A DNA stretch of 5,145 bases from Klebsiella pneumoniae (GTDB taxonomy: Bacteria; Bacteroidota; Bacteroidia; Flavobacteriales; Flavobacteriaceae). Position 1 is the stretch's first letter. Every line of letters begins with the position of its first letter. This document shows, one piece after another, positions 1 to 5,145 of the stretch. Location of the stretch: the NCBI GenBank assembly GCA_943325355.2, contig CALPPA020000160.1:1-5145 (forward strand). Direction: 5' to 3'. Made by a program: the position numbers and the translations under genes. The notes beneath the pieces were generated by a model. It worked only from the letters and a program-made list of their open reading frames with translations. It did no database searches and was not told where the DNA came from.

Positions 1-1025
1 CCTGCATTTCCAATATTATTCACATAAAAATCTTCGTCTTTGGTACAAATGATAAAATGCTCTGGACCATATTCGTCGATTAATTCTAATGCTATTTTGT
101 CATTTTCGACATAAATTAATTTGGAATGGGCAATGGCTTTTTCTGCAATGGCTTTTCTTGGCAATACTTCCAATTGGGTTTGAATTGCTGCTTCCACTTC
201 ATCAATTAATACATTTGAAGTTGAAACTAAAATCACCTGACTGTCCGTTCCGTGTTCTGCTTGCGACAATAAATCCGAAGCTATGAAAGCGGGAACAGCA
301 GAATCATCGGCTACAATCAACAATTCACTTGGTCCGGCAGGCATATCAATTGCCACGCCAAATTGGGTTGCTAATTGTTTAGCCACAGTTACGAACTGAT
401 TTCCTGGTCCAAAAATTTTGTACACCTTTGGAATTGATTCCGTTCCGAAAGTCATAGCTGCAATAGCTTGGATTCCGCCTACTTTCAAGATTTTAGTCAC
501 GCCACATAAATGGGCAGCGTATAAAATAGCGGGGTTAATGTTTCCGTTTTTATTTGGCGGTGAACACAAAACAATTTCGTTGCATCCTGCGATATTAGCA
601 GGAACTGCAAGCATTAAAACGGTTGAAAATAAAGGCGCTGTTCCTCCTGGAATGTATAATCCGACCTTTTGGATTGGTCTTTTTTCTTGCCAACAATAAA
701 CCCCTTCAGTAGTTTCTACTTCAATTCTAGCTGTTTTTTGAGCGGTATGAAATTTTTCGATATTCGATTTTGCTAAATGAATTGCATTTTTCAAATCTTC
801 TGAAATAGTTGCAATGGCTTGTTCAAATTCAGCTTTAGAAACTTCTATATTTTCGAATTTAACGCCGTCGAAAAGTGAAGTATATTTTGCAACCGCAACA
901 TCCCCTTTCTTTTGAACTTCCTTAAAAATTTCTTTTACGGTTAATTCAATATCGTCAATAGTTTTTGTCGGTCTTTTTAATATTTCGGACCAAGTTTCTG
1001 GTTTTGGATTGTATATTTTGTTCAT
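1..1025 (-). CDS. hisD: Histidinol dehydrogenase, N-terminal part (cut by left window edge)
   Basis: HisD carries out the last two steps of histidine synthesis, oxidising L-histidinol to L-histidine with two NAD+, in the cytoplasm with a bound zinc ion. The frame opens at ATG 1025-1023 and stays open for 341 codons plus two bases to the window edge. The family is about 430 residues long, so roughly the last 90 are missing. The histidinol dehydrogenase signature spans residues about 226-258, beginning IDMPAGPSELLI and ending LLSQAEHG. Gln255 and His258 match the zinc ligands Gln259 and His262 of the E. coli enzyme. GPEHF at 320-324 holds the Glu322/His323 catalytic pair (E. coli 326/327). The constant offset of four residues argues for an intact enzyme so far. 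The remaining zinc ligands (E. coli Asp360, His419) lie outside the window. It follows hisG after 88 bases on the same strand, with no terminator seen between, so it is probably in the same operon. There is no Shine-Dalgarno; the start is preceded by an A/T-rich stretch. Confidence 0.97.
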   Translation of the reverse strand, partial: MNKIYNPKPETWSEILKRPTKTIDDIELTVKEIFKEVQKKGDVAVAKYTSLFDGVKFENIEVSKAEFEQAIATISEDLKNAIHLAKSNIEKFHTAQKTARIEVETTEGVYCWQEKRPIQKVGLYIPGGTAPLFSTVLMLAVPANIAGCNEIVLCSPPNKNGNINPAILYAAHLCGVTKILKVGGIQAIAAMTFGTESIPKVYKIFGPGNQFVTVAKQLATQFGVAIDMPAGPSELLIVADDSAVPAFIASDLLSQAEHGTDSQVILVSTSNVLIDEVEAAIQTQLEVLPRKAIAEKAIAHSKLIYVENDKIALELIDEYGPEHFIICTKDEDFYVNNIGNA

Positions 1026-1113
1026 TTATATTTTAATTTAATGATTAAATAATTCAAAAATTGAAAGATTTTGGCATAAAAACTTCGCATATCTGAATTT
1101 TTTTAATCGTAAT

Positions 1114-1971
1114 TTATAAAACCATTTTTTCTATTGGGCAAACTAGAATTCCTTCGGCACCAGCTTCTTTCAATTGGTCGATAACATCCCAAAAAGTATC
1201 TTTGTCAATTACAGAATGAACGCTACTCCATCCTTCTTCTGCCAATGGCATAACGGTAAGACTTTTTAAAACGGGTAATATTTTGCCAATAGCTTCGATT
1301 TTGTCATTTGGAATGTTCATCAAAATGTATTTTGATTTTCTGGCTCTTAATACTGATTCGATTCGGAATTTTAAGGTGTCAATTATTTTTTGTGATTCTG
1401 GGCTTACTTTTGGAGAAACCGCTAAAACTGCTTCACTTTTAAAAATGACTTCAACTTCCTTCAAATTGTTTTTAAATAAAGTACTTCCGCTCGAAACTAT
1501 ATCTACAATTGCATCTGCAAGGCCAATGTTTGGTGCTATTTCAACCGAACCTGAGATTTGGTGAAGATCGACAGTTACCCCTTTAGAATTAAAAAATTCA
1601 AGTACTGTGTTAGGATACGAAGTTGCAATACGCATACCTTCTAAATCTTTGACGGAGTTGTATTGAAATGCTTTTGGTACGGCAACAGAAACTTTGCATT
1701 TTGAAAATCCTAATTTTTGAATTACTTCAATATTCTTTCCTTTTTCTACTAATAAATTATCTCCAACAATCGCGATATCTACTACACCATCAATTAAATA
1801 TTGGGGAATATCTGAATTTCGTAAATACAAAACCTCTAAAGGGAAATTAGATGCTTCTGCTTTTAATTGGTCAATTCCATTATCGATGGAGATTCCCGCA
1901 TCTTTTAGAATTTGGATACTGTCTTCGTTTAAGCGACCTGATTTTTGAATGGCAATTTTTAAAGTAGTCAT
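1114..1971 (-). CDS. hisG: ATP phosphoribosyltransferase, long (HisG-L) form
   Basis: HisG catalyses the first, committed step of histidine synthesis, condensing ATP with PRPP to give phosphoribosyl-ATP. The protein is 285 residues, the length of the long form, which has its own C-terminal regulatory domain and does not need HisZ. KSGRLN at 10-15 and ATSYPNT at 116-122 are typical of the catalytic domains. Residues 144-165 fit the HisG family signature: Glu144, Gly150, Ala152, Asp157, then SGST at 161-164 in the PRPP-binding loop. Residues about 215-285 form the PII-like C-terminal domain, including LTVMPLAEEGWSSVHSV at 238-254. In long-form enzymes this domain binds histidine for feedback inhibition, so the pathway here is probably controlled both allosterically and by the attenuator upstream. 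It is the first structural gene of the operon, beginning about 40 bases after the leader terminator. The start ATG (1971-1969) follows A-rich sequence with no Shine-Dalgarno, as usual in Bacteroidetes. Confidence 0.97.
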   Translation of the reverse strand: MTTLKIAIQKSGRLNEDSIQILKDAGISIDNGIDQLKAEASNFPLEVLYLRNSDIPQYLIDGVVDIAIVGDNLLVEKGKNIEVIQKLGFSKCKVSVAVPKAFQYNSVKDLEGMRIATSYPNTVLEFFNSKGVTVDLHQISGSVEIAPNIGLADAIVDIVSSGSTLFKNNLKEVEVIFKSEAVLAVSPKVSPESQKIIDTLKFRIESVLRARKSKYILMNIPNDKIEAIGKILPVLKSLTVMPLAEEGWSSVHSVIDKDTFWDVIDQLKEAGAEGILVCPIEKMVL

Positions 1972-2010
1972 TTGTGTTTTTGTTATTTTGTTCGAGTACG
2001 AATAGAATTT

Positions 2011-2048
2011 AAATAAAAAACCCGTTTGATGTACTCAAACGGGTTTTT
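2011..2048 (-). terminator. Intrinsic terminator of the his operon attenuator
   Basis: Read on the minus strand, CCCGTTTGA (2043-2035) and TCAAACGGG (2029-2021) form a perfect 9-bp stem with a five-base loop. The stem is extended by five A-U pairs (2044-2048 with 2016-2020). It is followed by TTTTTTATTT at 2020-2011. This is a strong Rho-independent terminator placed between the leader peptide and hisG, not after a full gene, so it must stop transcription conditionally. The A/T-flanked stem could also act in the plus direction, but no plus-strand gene ends here. Confidence 0.93.
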
Positions 2049-2090
2049 AAATATGATTTTTACACACATATCATTAACACATCGCTTGAG
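2034..2090 (-). promoter_or_regulatory. Predicted antiterminator pairing of the his attenuator
   Basis: On the minus-strand RNA, CUCAAGCG (2090-2083, within the Ser-Gln-Ala codons of the leader peptide) can pair over all eight positions with CGUUUGAG (2041-2034), which is most of the 5' arm of the terminator. One pair is a G-U wobble. Forming this helix removes the terminator. A ribosome stalled on the last His codon (2106-2104) would cover roughly to 2092, leaving the 2090-2083 segment free to antiterminate. A ribosome that reaches the stop codon at 2076-2074 would cover the segment and let the terminator form. I saw only a weak candidate for a protecting 1:2 hairpin. The pairing is visible in the sequence; the mechanism is inferred by analogy with classical his/trp attenuators. 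Confidence 0.75.
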
Positions 2091-2133
2091 AGCAATACTG
2101 GAAATGATGGTGGTGCAATTGAATTGATAACAT
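2074..2133 (-). CDS. Histidine operon leader peptide with four consecutive His codons
   Basis: A 19-codon frame on the minus strand starts at ATG 2133-2131 and ends at TAA 2076-2074, encoding MLSIQLHHHHFQYCSQAMC. The four consecutive histidine codons (CAC CAC CAT CAT, 2115-2104) lie about 100-110 codon-free bases ahead of the hisG terminator arm and directly upstream of a histidine biosynthesis operon. That is the hallmark of a ribosome-stalling leader peptide that senses charged histidinyl-tRNA. The product is not expected to have a function of its own; its translation is the signal. It begins about 25 bases after the predicted transcription start, with no Shine-Dalgarno at a usable distance (an AAAAGGA lies 17 bases from the ATG, too far). 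The symbol hisL is used for the enterobacterial counterpart, but I see no sequence relation beyond the His run. Confidence 0.92.
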   Translation of the reverse strand: MLSIQLHHHHFQYCSQAMC

Positions 2134-2165
2134 AATTTTTAATTTGATAATCCTTTTATAGATTG

Positions 2166-2197
2166 CAAATATACAAGATTATATAGTTACAAAGCAA
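2166..2197 (-). promoter_or_regulatory. Predicted his operon promoter, Bacteroidetes type
   Basis: On the minus strand TATATTTG (2173-2166) matches the Bacteroidetes -7 consensus TAnnTTTG. A TTG at 2197-2195, 21 bases upstream, fits the -33 element; a second candidate, TTTG at 2193-2190, gives a shorter 16-base spacer. Transcription should begin near 2160, giving a short untranslated leader of about 25 bases before the leader peptide. This is the only clear promoter in the gap between pckA and hisG. Confidence 0.72.
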
Positions 2198-2229
2198 TTA
2201 TTATTTTAACTAAATAGAAAATAATTGTT

Positions 2230-2278
2230 AAAAACCACCTGTAAGATTGCTTCTTTAAAAAGACAACAGCTACAAGTG
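2230..2278 (-). terminator. Probable terminator hairpin downstream of pckA
   Basis: About 30 bases after the pckA stop codon, CACTTGTAG (2278-2270) pairs with TTACAGGTG (2244-2236) on the minus strand in a 9-bp stem with two G-U pairs. Inside it, UUGUCUUU and AGAAGCAA extend the hairpin with seven of eight positions paired around a UUAA loop. The stem is followed by one G and then TTTTT (2234-2230). The U-tract is short and the stem is interrupted by an internal loop, so termination strength is uncertain. The position, between pckA and the separate his promoter, supports the role. Confidence 0.55.
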
Positions 2279-2306
2279 ATTTTTTGATTAATGTCCTGAA
2301 ACAAAT

Positions 2307-3947
2307 TTATGCTTCAATAGGTTGAGATTCCAAAGAAGGACCAGCAGCTACTAAACGCTTTCCTTCTTCGGTATTTGTATATTGTTCAAAATATTTAATA
2401 TAACGAGACGCTAAATCAACCGCTTTTGTTGTCCAATCCTCTTTATTTTTGTATGTATCTCTTGGATCAAGAATTCCTTCACTTACATTTGGCAAAAATG
2501 TTGGAATTGTTAAATTTAAGTAAGGTACTTCTCTTTGTTCTACTGTATCTATTTCTCCACTTATGATTGCATCGATTATTGCTCTAGTGTTTTTTAATGA
2601 AATTCTTTTTCCTGTTCCATTCCAACCTGTGTTTACAAGATAGGCTTTTGCTCCGTGTTCTTTCATTTTTCCTATTAATGTTTTTGAATACATTGTTGGG
2701 TGTAAAGTCAAGAAAGCTTCACCAAAAGCAGGAGAGAAAGATGGTTCTGGAGCAGTAATTCCTCTCTCAGTTCCAGCTAATTTAGAAGTATATCCGCATA
2801 AGAAATGGTATTGAGCCTGGTCATCAGTTAAGATAGAAACTGGAGGCAATACACCAAAAGCATCGGCTGAAAGATAGATGATTTTGCTAGCGTGACCTGC
2901 TTTAGATGGCAATACAATTTTATTGATATGATAAATTGGATAAGAAACTCTTGAGTTTTCAGTGATAGAGTGATCGTAATAATCTATTTCTCCATATTCA
3001 TCAACAATCACATTTTCTAATAGAGCATCTCTTTTGATCGCTCTCCAAATATCTGGTTCGTTATTTTCACTTAAGTCGATAACTTTTGCATAACATCCAC
3101 CTTCATAGTTAAAAACTCCATTATCATCCCAACCGTGTTCGTCATCACCAATTAAGTATCTTTTAGGGTCTGCAGATAAAGTAGTTTTCCCTGTTCCTGA
3201 AAGACCAAAGAATACAGCTACATCACCTTCTTCACCTACGTTTGCAGAACAGTGCATAGAAGCCATTCCTTTTAATGGAAGGTAATAGTTCATCATAGCG
3301 AACATCCCTTTTTTCATTTCACCACCATACCAAGTACCTCCAATAATTTGGATTTTTTCAGTAAGATTGAATAAAACAAAGTTTTCAGAATTTAATCCTT
3401 GTTCTGCCCAATTAGGATTTTTAGCTTTAGAACCATTCATTACTACGAAATCTGGCTCACCAAAGTTTTCCAATTCATAAATAGATGGGCGGATAAACAT
3501 ATTGGTAACGAAGTGAGCTTGCCAAGCTACTTCCATTACGAAACGAACTTTTAATCTTGTGTCAATGTTTGTTCCACAAAAAGCATCTACAACATATAAT
3601 TTAGGAGAAGTTGAAAGTTGCTCTAAAGTAAGTGCTTTCAAATCATCCCAAACTTCTTTTGTTGTAGGGTAATTAGGAGTACTAATTCCAGATTCTTTGT
3701 CCCAACAAATGGTATCTCTAGTTATATCATCTTTTACGATATATCTATCTTTAGGTGAACGACCTGTGAAAACACCTGTTTTAACTGCCACACATCCTGT
3801 ATCAGTTTGAGCTCCTTTTTCATATCCTTTTCTTTTATGTGAAACTTCAGCTTGATACAATTCTTCATAAGAAGGATTGTAAGCTACTTCATGATAACCT
3901 GTAATTCCTAAATTGTGTAATTCCTGAATAATTTTAATGTTTTTCAT
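2307..3947 (-). CDS. pckA: Phosphoenolpyruvate carboxykinase (ATP)
   Basis: PckA converts oxaloacetate and ATP to phosphoenolpyruvate, CO2 and ADP, the first committed step of gluconeogenesis. In some bacteria it runs in reverse to fix CO2 into oxaloacetate. The protein is 546 residues and appears complete; its numbering stays in register with the 540-residue E. coli enzyme. Visible active-site elements are TGRSPKDR at 61-68 (Arg63, substrate site), [10 protein letters not shown] at 207-216 (Tyr207 and Lys212/213), His232 (metal ligand), the P-loop GLSGTGKTT at 248-256 (Lys254, Thr255), Asp269 in [10 protein letters not shown], and Arg333. Residues 265-280 fit the ATP-type PEPCK signature. 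NGTGKRISL at 443-451 is in the nucleotide-binding C-terminal half. The presence of these ATP-type motifs rules out the GTP enzyme. Start ATG 3947-3945 gives the expected N-terminus. It is transcribed away from the AAE-type transporter gene and probably forms a single-gene unit, with a hairpin following its stop codon. Confidence 0.98.
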   Translation of the reverse strand: MKNIKIIQELHNLGITGYHEVAYNPSYEELYQAEVSHKRKGYEKGAQTDTGCVAVKTGVFTGRSPKDRYIVKDDITRDTICWDKESGISTPNYPTTKEVWDDLKALTLEQLSTSPKLYVVDAFCGTNIDTRLKVRFVMEVAWQAHFVTNMFIRPSIYELENFGEPDFVVMNGSKAKNPNWAEQGLNSENFVLFNLTEKIQIIGGTWYGGEMKKGMFAMMNYYLPLKGMASMHCSANVGEEGDVAVFFGLSGTGKTTLSADPKRYLIGDDEHGWDDNGVFNYEGGCYAKVIDLSENNEPDIWRAIKRDALLENVIVDEYGEIDYYDHSITENSRVSYPIYHINKIVLPSKAGHASKIIYLSADAFGVLPPVSILTDDQAQYHFLCGYTSKLAGTERGITAPEPSFSPAFGEAFLTLHPTMYSKTLIGKMKEHGAKAYLVNTGWNGTGKRISLKNTRAIIDAIISGEIDTVEQREVPYLNLTIPTFLPNVSEGILDPRDTYKNKEDWTTKAVDLASRYIKYFEQYTNTEEGKRLVAAGPSLESQPIEA

Positions 3948-3986
3948 AATTTCTAATTGTTATATTTTATCCTTTTATTTCTACAT

Positions 3987-3994
3987 CAAAATTA
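3987..3994 (-). promoter_or_regulatory. Predicted pckA promoter -7 box lacking a -33 box
   Basis: On the minus strand TAATTTTG (3994-3987) matches TAnnTTTG, 39 bases before the pckA start codon. No TTG or TTTG is found at the usual 17-23 base spacing upstream. A palindrome centred at 4022.5 lies close to where the -33 element would be expected, which suggests an activator-dependent promoter. The same box, in the same relation to a palindrome, precedes the divergent gene. Confidence 0.6.
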
Positions 3995-4016
3995 AGAAAT
4001 TCAATTCTAAAAAACC

Positions 4017-4028
4017 TGATAATTATCA
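4017..4028. promoter_or_regulatory. Candidate operator 1, pckA side
   Basis: TGATAATTATCA is a perfect 12-bp palindrome and contains the TGAT-N4-ATCA core. It is centred 28.5 bases upstream of the pckA -7 box, so about 40 bases from the likely transcription start. It is followed on the plus strand by TATAAAA, and 4018-4035 matches 4091-4108 at 17 of 18 positions. The half-site spacing resembles Crp/Fnr-family sites (Fnr: TTGAT-N4-ATCAA), but the outer bases here do not match Fnr. A Fur-like site is a less likely alternative because Fur boxes usually have an odd-spaced centre. The regulator is unknown. Confidence 0.55.
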
Positions 4029-4081
4029 TATAAAAAACAAATCTACGAAAACGATTTCTTTGTTTTCAAGGGTTCGCGAGG

Positions 4082-4108
4082 GATATTTATGATAAATATC
4101 ATATAAAA
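4082..4108. promoter_or_regulatory. Candidate operator 2, transporter side, with overlapping inverted repeat
   Basis: TGATAAATATCA (4090-4101) keeps the TGAT-N4-ATCA core of operator 1, with only the central pair unmatched. Its centre, 4095.5, is 28.5 bases upstream of the transporter -7 box, exactly the distance seen on the pckA side, and 73 bases (about seven helical turns) from operator 1. It overlaps a second, longer inverted repeat at 4082-4100, GATATTTAT-G-ATAAATATC, with perfect 9-base arms. The second repeat could be a separate binding site or a chance product of A/T-rich sequence. Confidence 0.55.
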
Positions 4109-4123
4109 CAGATTTATATTCGC

Positions 4124-4131
4124 TAATTTTG
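4124..4131 (+). promoter_or_regulatory. Predicted transporter promoter -7 box lacking a -33 box
   Basis: TAATTTTG matches TAnnTTTG and is identical to the pckA box on the other strand. It ends 29 bases before the ATG at 4161. The region 17-23 bases upstream reads ATATCATATAAAA, part of operator 2, with no TTG. Transcription would start near 4135. Confidence 0.6.
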
Positions 4132-4160
4132 GAGAAGAAATTATAACTAAATTAAATAAT

Positions 4161-5145
4161 ATGTTTGAATGGTTTTACACATTGTTTTCTCCAGTAGAAG
4201 AACCGGAGATGACTCAGTCATTAATTGTATTGTTTATGGCTATTAGCATAGGCTTTTTTGTTGGGAGACTTAAAATAGGAGGTATTTCCTTGGGTGTATC
4301 TGCTGTGATGTTTGTTGGCCTTTTCTTAGGTCATTTAGGTTTTACAATGAATCCTGAATTACTTCAATTTGTTCGTGAATTTGGGTTGATATTATTTGTT
4401 TACGGAATTGGGATTCAAGTTGGCCCTACATTTTTTTCATCCTTTAAAAAAGAAGGATTAGTATTTAATGCCTTGGGGGTTGGAACTGTATTTCTTGGAG
4501 GTATTATCACGTACTTAATTCATGTTTTTGCAAATATAAAAATAGAAAATGCGGTTGGATTAATGTCTGGTTCAGTAACCAATACTCCAGGATTAGGAGC
4601 TGCAAAATCGACTCTTATCGAAATTCAAAAGCAATTAAATCTACCCGCGGATCACTTTTCAGATCCTGCTATTGCTTATGCTATCACTTATCCTATTGGA
4701 GTTTTTGGGATTATCATTCTTATCATATTGTCAAAAAACTTTTTGAAAATTGATTTAGCTAAAGAAGAATTTTTGCTACAGGAGAAAAATAAAGACTCTG
4801 AGAATAAAATCGTTCGTCAAAAATGTAGAGTAACGAAACCTGAAGTTTTTGGAAAAACAATAAAACAAGTATTAAAAGAATTCGATATTAAAGATGTAAT
4901 TATTTCAAGACAGAAACATAGCGGAACAACGGTTGTTTATTCTCCATCATTAGATTCAGTATTAGAAAGAAAAGATGTTTTAATGGTTGTAGCCAAACAA
5001 AAAGACATAACTAATTTTATTGATTGTGTTGGTAAAGTATCTACCGATTTATTTATAGAATCTGAGGATGATCTTACAACAAAAATTATCAGTGTTACTC
5101 AAAAAACAGCTACTCACAAAACGCTGGCCCAGTTGGATTTATACA
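4161..5145 (+). CDS. AAE-family (YidE/YbjL-like) membrane transporter, N-terminal part (cut by right edge)
   Basis: The frame opens at ATG 4161 and runs open for 328 codons plus one base to the window edge. Related proteins are about 550 residues, so the second membrane half is missing. Hydrophobic segments at about 19-34, 43-60, 72-90, 99-122, 130-148 and 168-191 form the first membrane block. YGIGIQVGPTFF at 81-92 and GSVTNTPGLGAA at 137-148 are typical of the aspartate:alanine exchanger (AAE) family repeat. After Lys192 the sequence turns hydrophilic. Residues about 217-286 fit an RCK_C (TrkA-C) domain, and a second one probably begins near 305, as expected between the two membrane halves of AAE proteins. 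The family includes AspT (aspartate:alanine antiport) and SucE1 (succinate export), so a small organic or amino acid substrate is likely, but the actual substrate cannot be read from the sequence. It is divergent from pckA and shares apparently matched regulatory sites with it. There is no Shine-Dalgarno. Confidence 0.88.
   Translation, partial: MFEWFYTLFSPVEEPEMTQSLIVLFMAISIGFFVGRLKIGGISLGVSAVMFVGLFLGHLGFTMNPELLQFVREFGLILFVYGIGIQVGPTFFSSFKKEGLVFNALGVGTVFLGGIITYLIHVFANIKIENAVGLMSGSVTNTPGLGAAKSTLIEIQKQLNLPADHFSDPAIAYAITYPIGVFGIIILIILSKNFLKIDLAKEEFLLQEKNKDSENKIVRQKCRVTKPEVFGKTIKQVLKEFDIKDVIISRQKHSGTTVVYSPSLDSVLERKDVLMVVAKQKDITNFIDCVGKVSTDLFIESEDDLTTKIISVTQKTATHKTLAQLDLY

Noticed and set aside
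89..699. Plus-strand open frames at 89-286 and 418-699
   Set aside because: Both lie wholly opposite hisD, whose minus-strand frame matches a known family with its signature residues. Their translations are low-complexity and match no family I recognise.
1026..1080. Short A/T stem (TTTAAT/ATTAAA) between hisG and hisD as a terminator
   Set aside because: The stem is short and has no G-C pairs, so it would not stop transcription; hisD is most simply read from the same transcript as hisG.
1283..1850. Plus-strand open frames at 1283-1564 and 1668-1850
   Set aside because: They are antisense to hisG, have no promoter or initiation context, and encode no recognisable domain.
2151..2157. AAAAGGA as a Shine-Dalgarno for the leader peptide
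   Set aside because: It ends 17 bases before the ATG, too far for normal initiation, and Bacteroidetes genes rarely use Shine-Dalgarno pairing.
4047..4067. Inverted repeat GAAAAC/GTTTTC in the divergent intergenic region
   Set aside because: The 6-base arms around a 9-base loop are A/T-dominated, lack a U-tract and have no counterpart elsewhere; chance is likely.
4070..4082. Small G/C-rich patch with TCGCGA between the two candidate operators
   Set aside because: It is a 6-base palindrome only, with no repeat nearby and no position match to either promoter.

Overview
This window looks like chromosomal housekeeping DNA from a Bacteroidetes bacterium, most likely a member of the Flavobacteriaceae close to Flavobacterium. 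The DNA is AT-rich, start codons lack Shine-Dalgarno sequences and sit in A/T-rich leaders, and three candidate promoters carry the Bacteroidetes-type -7 box TAnnTTTG. The family assignment is inference from composition, promoter style and protein sequence, not from a database search.

Layout. Positions 1-1025 (minus strand) hold the first 341 codons of hisD, cut by the left edge. hisG lies upstream of it on the same strand (1114-1971). Together they are the start of a histidine biosynthesis operon. The 335-base gap between hisG and pckA (1972-2306) is densely used. From high to low coordinate it contains a hairpin that probably ends pckA transcription, a TAnnTTTG promoter, a 19-codon leader peptide with four consecutive histidine codons, and a strong intrinsic terminator just before hisG. 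An 8-bp alternative pairing joins the leader-peptide region to the 5' arm of that terminator. This is a complete ribosome-mediated attenuator for the his operon.

pckA (2307-3947, minus strand) encodes ATP-dependent phosphoenolpyruvate carboxykinase. It diverges from a gene on the plus strand (4161 to the right edge) for an AAE-type (aspartate:alanine exchanger / YidE-YbjL-like) membrane transporter with an internal RCK_C (TrkA-C) domain. The 213-base divergent intergenic region has an unusual symmetry. Each gene has an identical TAATTTTG -7 box without a recognisable -33 box. Each box has a TGAT-N4-ATCA palindrome centred exactly 28.5 bases upstream of it. The two palindromes lie in an 18-base near-perfect direct repeat offset by 73 bases. 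This suggests co-activation of pckA and the transporter by one dimeric regulator, perhaps of the Crp/Fnr family.

How the parts work together. HisG and HisD catalyse the first and last steps of histidine synthesis and are controlled by histidinyl-tRNA supply through the attenuator. PckA interconverts oxaloacetate and PEP. The neighbouring transporter belongs to a family that includes aspartate and succinate carriers, so joint control of C4-acid exchange and the C3/C4 node is a reasonable but unproven reading. I saw no mobile element, CRISPR array, tRNA or rRNA.
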